Part shown: one piece after another, positions 60,301 to 64,000 of the stretch
How the letters are laid out: the number at the start of each line of letters is the position of its first letter
Numbering within the stretch: the first letter of the stretch is position 1
From: Antedon mediterranea
Lineage: Eukaryota > Echinodermata > Crinoidea > Comatulida > Antedonidae
NCBI RefSeq assembly: GCF_964355755.1
Contig: NC_092678.1
Span: 24,346,365-24,410,364 of the forward strand
Length of the DNA stretch: 64,000 bases
Reading direction: 5' to 3'
Notes under the pieces: model-generated
The model's database searches: none
What the model saw: only the letters and a program-made list of their open reading frames with translations
Told to the model about the DNA's origin: nothing
Translations under genes and position numbers: made by a program

Positions 60301-63300
60301 CTTGCTCACATACAAAGTATCGACGAGCATACACCCGTCACAAATATTGATTTTCTAAGGATTACATTTTTGCGTTTAAGAACTCTACGGCTGGTAATGT
60401 TACGACGATGACTCAGTGGTTACGTTAGCAATATAAGTAGTAGGTAGACATAATGGCAATTCACTGCAGTATATCTACCATTACCAACGTGAATAAATGA
60501 CGAACAAGCACACAATTTACTACGCACTCTACGCTCTCTGCATAAATCTTGAGTCATTTTATATCTCGTTGCTGATTTATGGCAGATAATTGGTTAAATT
60601 GTTTTATGTGTTTTTGTGTGGTATTTACACAGTGTGAATCATAGCGTTAAATCTCACCAAGTTTGATTTGTAACTTTATGTAAATACTTATAATTAATGT
60701 TCACACTTTACAAATATTTAATTTATTTGTTATTAAATTTTTGTTTTTTGTTATGCTGTTGTGTTTTTGGTTTGTCTCTGGAAACCTTTTTGAAAATAAA
60801 ATAAATATGAAAAAAATATTTAGTTCTGCAATTACATACCATGATGACCACAGTATTTTAAAATTGCTAAATAAAACACAATGTTTAATCTAATAGTATT
60901 TAGTAATACTGCAGGCTCAATGGTTTAGTCTATTTCGTGCCTAGCTTACCTGGATAAACCGACATTGGCCTATTCTCTCCGAGAAGAGAGCTACAATTCG
61001 AATATATATAAAAAAAATGGAAAAACCCCTGTCATATAATGGTACATTCCATGAACCCTGCCCTCAAGTGGGAACATCCCAACATACCACCATCATCATT
61101 TCTTTTCGAGACATGGTAGAAAAGTAACAATAACATGTCTGAATGAAGAGCTACACTACTTTGTTAAGCAATGAGTGGAAACTTGAGCTCAATGGTTTAA
61201 TTTTTTGGCTTGATGCATTGTATTTTGCAACATGTTATATAGACAATAGACTGCCCCTTTGTATTTTGTAATAAGAGGGTTATCTTAGGCTTTACACAAT
61301 ACAAACAACTATTGTATACTTTGTTGTATTATGACTCATCATACTGTATACTAGTATTAGTGGGTTTTTATATAGTTTTAATGTATAACCTGTAATATCC
61401 TGGTATTCACAGTTAAATCATTATTGACCAACCATGGTCCAACCAACCACATACTGTACAATGTGCAGTACTGTGCATTGTATGTATTTCGGGAAATTCG
61501 TATTCTCTAATCAAAATGTTTCTGTATCTAAAATTTACTGACGAGCGAAGAAAATGCAATTATTATTTCACTCATGTTGTGTGAACCAGTTTGTAGAGAA
61601 AGAAAATGAATATACTGTACTTGAATATTAAAATAGCAATCTTGGTGTAATGTAAATCACTTGGCCTATCTACTGCACTAGATTACATTGTGTGATAGCA
61701 TAATTATACTATTTCTTGGTAATTGCCTGTTATTAAAATTGATTTGGCATATATCGCAAAGCGTTGGTTTATGCACTAGGCATCCATATTCCAAACCTCT
61801 TCTAAATTTTAGTTTGTTGTGTTTTTTTTTTCAGCGAAAATAGATTAGTTTCGAAATTATGAATTGCATAATTCAGAGATCATGAAAATGAGTTATCGCA
61901 CAAGCGCTCGAAAATATTGGAGTAGCGCGAATCCACAAGTGCTGGAGACAATCTTGACAACGCACTGAGCAGGCTAAACATACATTTTCTGAAAAATTGT
62001 AAAGTTTATCAAAAAGTAATTCAATATTAGCATTAGTATAAATGGTTTGCACAACCATATGTCAATGGGTTTCTTTCTTTCGTATCTTTCCAGCAGTATT
62101 TAAGATGTTGTTTGTTCTACAGTCTTTATCTTCTCTTATCTAACAACAGCGCTACTCCCTGAGAATCCATAAGCTTGATCTGTTAGTCCAACTTCTGGAA
62201 ACCAATATCATTAGCATACATTCTGAAGCACTGCCTACAAATGTTTAAGCCATACTTTCGGATAAGACCATGCCTATTGCCACATACACGACATGTCCTA
62301 GAGCCTGGGCCAAATTTACTATACTTAATTTTAATATGGAATATGATAACGACAATTTTTAATTATATTTTTCGTATGCCTTACATACAGTACACTGTTT
62401 ATTGATCATTAAATGAGTGCTTATTGAAATATCAATTATGTCGCCATAATGAAAATGTATTTTTAATTGATTTTCATAGTTTTTTGCGTAATCTATTGTA
62501 TCAAATAACCTTTGACATTTCTCTATGACCTTTGACATTTCTGGATGATGACTCATGTTGTGAAATGAACATTACATTATTGCGAGATAATTGTAACATT
62601 GTGAACACTGTAGTATGACATGATAATATTTACTAATTGTAATTTTATTCTGGATATCTATGCTGATAATGTAATTACAGAATGAAATTATAATAATAAT
62701 AAGTGACATCCTCATAAAGTTTATGAATTTCTATTTCATAAAATATTCCAGGCATTTAATGTTAGTCCCCTAAAACATGAACAATTTATTAATATAAAAA
62801 GACTTTTTATAGGACATTTCACAGTTTTGATAAAGTTAATCACTTCCTTAGAAAAAAAAAAATGTTTTTAATTAATATTATAAAGAAAAAATAAACGATT
62901 AAAATTTCAATCAAAAACCCAATTGTCAATTTGACTTACCGTATTTTGCTTATAAATTAATTTCCCATAATTTGTATTTTTTCAGTAGTACCACTATAAT
63001 AAAAACAAATTAGTAGACCTGTGTTAAGGTTAAATATTGTATAATCAATTTTATAATTTAAAAAATGTTTACATTAATGTATGAATCACTTGTACTGTTT
63101 AACTGTAAATTAAAATTAATTTATTCCCAGGAATCCATGCGTTAACCGCAGAAAATGTGACACAATTCATCGGAGAAGATGTGTTTCTTCCGTGTCCGGC
63201 CGCCGAAAACATCCTGCCCGTGGTGACGTCTATCGTCGAGTGGTTAAACGTGACAGACTCGGATTCGTCGGTGATCGTCAATTCGCAGTCTATGGATATG

Positions 63301-64000
63301 GGCAAGTACTTCATAGAGATACACAATGAATACAAATTGCGAGTTCAAGAAGTGACGTTGTTGGACAGCGGGACATACGGATGCAAAGTGTATGGTGACC
63401 TGGAGGTTGACAATATAACGTCTACTCTTAGTAATACAACTCATGTTCGTTTGCTAGTTCAAGGTAACTTATATTACAATTATTGTTTAACACAATCACT
63501 GATATATTTTCATTTCATTTTTTTGAAACTCTTTATTGTAGGTTTTATAATTGCTTGTGTGAAAATTCTATATCATTTGACAATAAGGTTTAGCGCAAAC
63601 AGCTTGATTTCGCAAGGAACGTCATTGCACAGTGCATGATTCGAAGAGTTTGCGAGCAAACGTCACAATGCGTATGCACAAACAACAAATCATGTACTGT
63701 ACGTACACACAACAAATCGCGTACGTACAGGTCGTGACGTTTGCTTCCAAACCTTTCCCACAATGGGTAGTGCACGCTATTTTCGATAAACCTTATTCCT
63801 TTAATACACTGTATTGTGTGACAATTCTTGTTCATCTTTATTTTGTGACAAAGTTTTAAACAAGGATTGTATCTTTTGTAGATCCTGAACCACCAACTAA
63901 ACCACAAGAGGTTGCTAACCTTGTGACTCCAAATGAAATACAGGTGATGTGGGGGCCTGGAAATGGTCTTGATGTCTTGAGAGGATTCATTGTGGAAATC
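54365..64000 (+). CDS. Ig + fibronectin-III cell-surface protein, 5' part
   Basis: Three exons are seen: 54365-54407 (acceptor at 54268, so the exon begins at 54269 with a short upstream ORF), 63131-63463, and 63882 running off the window. They join in phase 1. Exon 1 is a signal peptide core, [15 protein letters not shown]. Exon 2 is one V-type Ig domain: [26 protein letters not shown]. Exon 3 starts an FN3 domain: [26 protein letters not shown]. Ig followed by FN3 behind a signal peptide fits adhesion molecules, receptor tyrosine kinases or phosphatases; the C-terminus decides and is outside the window. Exon 2 is noticeably richer in G and C than its surroundings. Intron 1 is 8.7 kb. Confidence 0.75.
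56701..57313 (-). mobile_element. CCTCCGCC-ended repeat element, copy 2, in Ig-FN3 intron 1
   Basis: Inverse of 12561-13198: starts ACACTCCGAGAGTGCATACC and ends GGCGGAGGTAAATAATAG. A 28-bp stretch (GTGATGGCATAGTGAGTGCATTGATCAACCCTAT family) duplicated just right of it (57330-57410) gives spurious small frames. Confidence 0.75.
57595..58250 (+). repeat. 52-57-bp minisatellite, about 12 copies, with variable TAG run
   Basis: Unit GACAGGTATAGACAGAATCA, AATGATGGCCATACACTAG then (TAG)2-5 TAA. Copies differ mainly in the number of TAG triplets, so two nested repeat processes are at work. Minus-strand frames with [14 protein letters not shown] are repeat products. Confidence 0.93.
58251..62182. 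other. intronic sequence without a gene
   Basis: Holds a MITE family 3 fragment at about 58706-58800 (AAAAGTGTGATGTGCCCAAA, ATGACATCATCATGTCC). A possible degenerate tRNA-like SINE lies at 60910-61000 (GGCTCAATGGTTTAGT, B-box-like ACAATTCGAAT). The frames at 59770-59985, 60217-60411 and 61873-62058 have no domain. Confidence 0.4.
62183..62340 (-). pseudogene. RPS29: RPS29 (uS14) retrocopy, 5' end decayed
   Basis: From 62317 down to the TAA at 62185-62183 the minus strand encodes [20 protein letters not shown], then [20 protein letters not shown] and QKLD: the body of ribosomal protein S29 with both CxxC zinc-binding pairs (CRVC, CRQC). Upstream, TATAGT (Tyr-Ser) is kept but the His-Pro-Lys codons are missing, and the sequence before that (ATATTCCATATTAAAATTAA) is only vaguely like the expected N-terminus with no usable ATG. 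It lies antisense in the 8.7-kb Ig-FN3 intron. I read it as a processed copy; the alternative is the last exon of a real RPS29 gene, for which I found no upstream exon. Confidence 0.7.
62341..63130. other. end of Ig-FN3 intron 1
   Basis: AT-rich, no repeats of note. A CTTACC at 62936 is not connected to any exon I can find. Confidence 0.35.
63582..63798. mobile_element. MITE family 2, copy 2, in Ig-FN3 intron 2
   Basis: Perfect 11-bp ends AATAAGGTTTA and TAAACCTTATT. The body mirrors 15785-15967: TTCGCAAGGAACGTCATTGC, GAAGAGTTTGCGAGCAAACG and CGTGACGTTTGCTTCCAAAC. The middle has a duplicated ACAACAAATC/CGTACGTACA segment. Confidence 0.8.

Overview
The window is AT-rich animal DNA: split genes with GT-AG introns, dense tandem repeats, and many small DNA-transposon relics and tRNA-derived SINEs. 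The gene content fits an invertebrate deuterostome, most likely an echinoderm: a RAIDD/CRADD-type CARD plus death-domain adaptor, an SRCR plus sushi receptor, intronless Ig receptors and a LRRK1-type Roco kinase. The phylum is inferred from gene content; no species is proven.

Layout. 1-3.5 kb: a 106-bp satellite, a second satellite, then the 106-bp satellite again in inverted orientation. 3.9-5.2 kb (+): CRADD/RAIDD-like gene with two coding exons. 5.9-9.3 kb: 47-bp satellite, MITEs and SINE heads. 9.9-14.9 kb (-): eight-exon gene for a type I membrane protein with signal peptide, two SRCR domains, two sushi domains, TM and short tail (433 aa reconstructed). 18.1-19.4 kb (-) and 21.8-23.2 kb (+): two head-to-head intronless Ig receptor genes with nearly identical outer Ig domains and promoters but unrelated cytoplasmic tails. 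24.5-44.3 kb (-): a complete LRRK1-like gene whose 24 coding exons I could join in frame to 2060 codons (ankyrin, LRR, Roc GTPase, COR, kinase, C-terminal beta-propeller-like region). Its introns carry a 1.9-kb 26-bp minisatellite, a Harbinger-like element, a piggyBac-like element and several copies of one MITE family. 44.3-52.7 kb: no convincing gene, but a Mutator-like MITE with a 9-bp target duplication and a nearby paralogous empty site. 54.4 kb to the window end (+): the 5' part of an Ig plus fibronectin-III gene with an 8.7-kb first intron containing an antisense RPS29 retrocopy.

How the genes may relate. Four of the six genes encode recognition or signalling proteins of types common in innate immunity or adhesion. 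No shared pathway is shown by the sequence. The strongest candidate for something new is the head-to-head Ig pair, which has the architecture of a paired receptor system: a shared ectodomain with tails carrying different tyrosine motifs.

Exon borders were placed by eye from GT-AG sites, reading-frame continuity and homology. Single-base errors are possible, especially in exon 1 of the SRCR/sushi gene.
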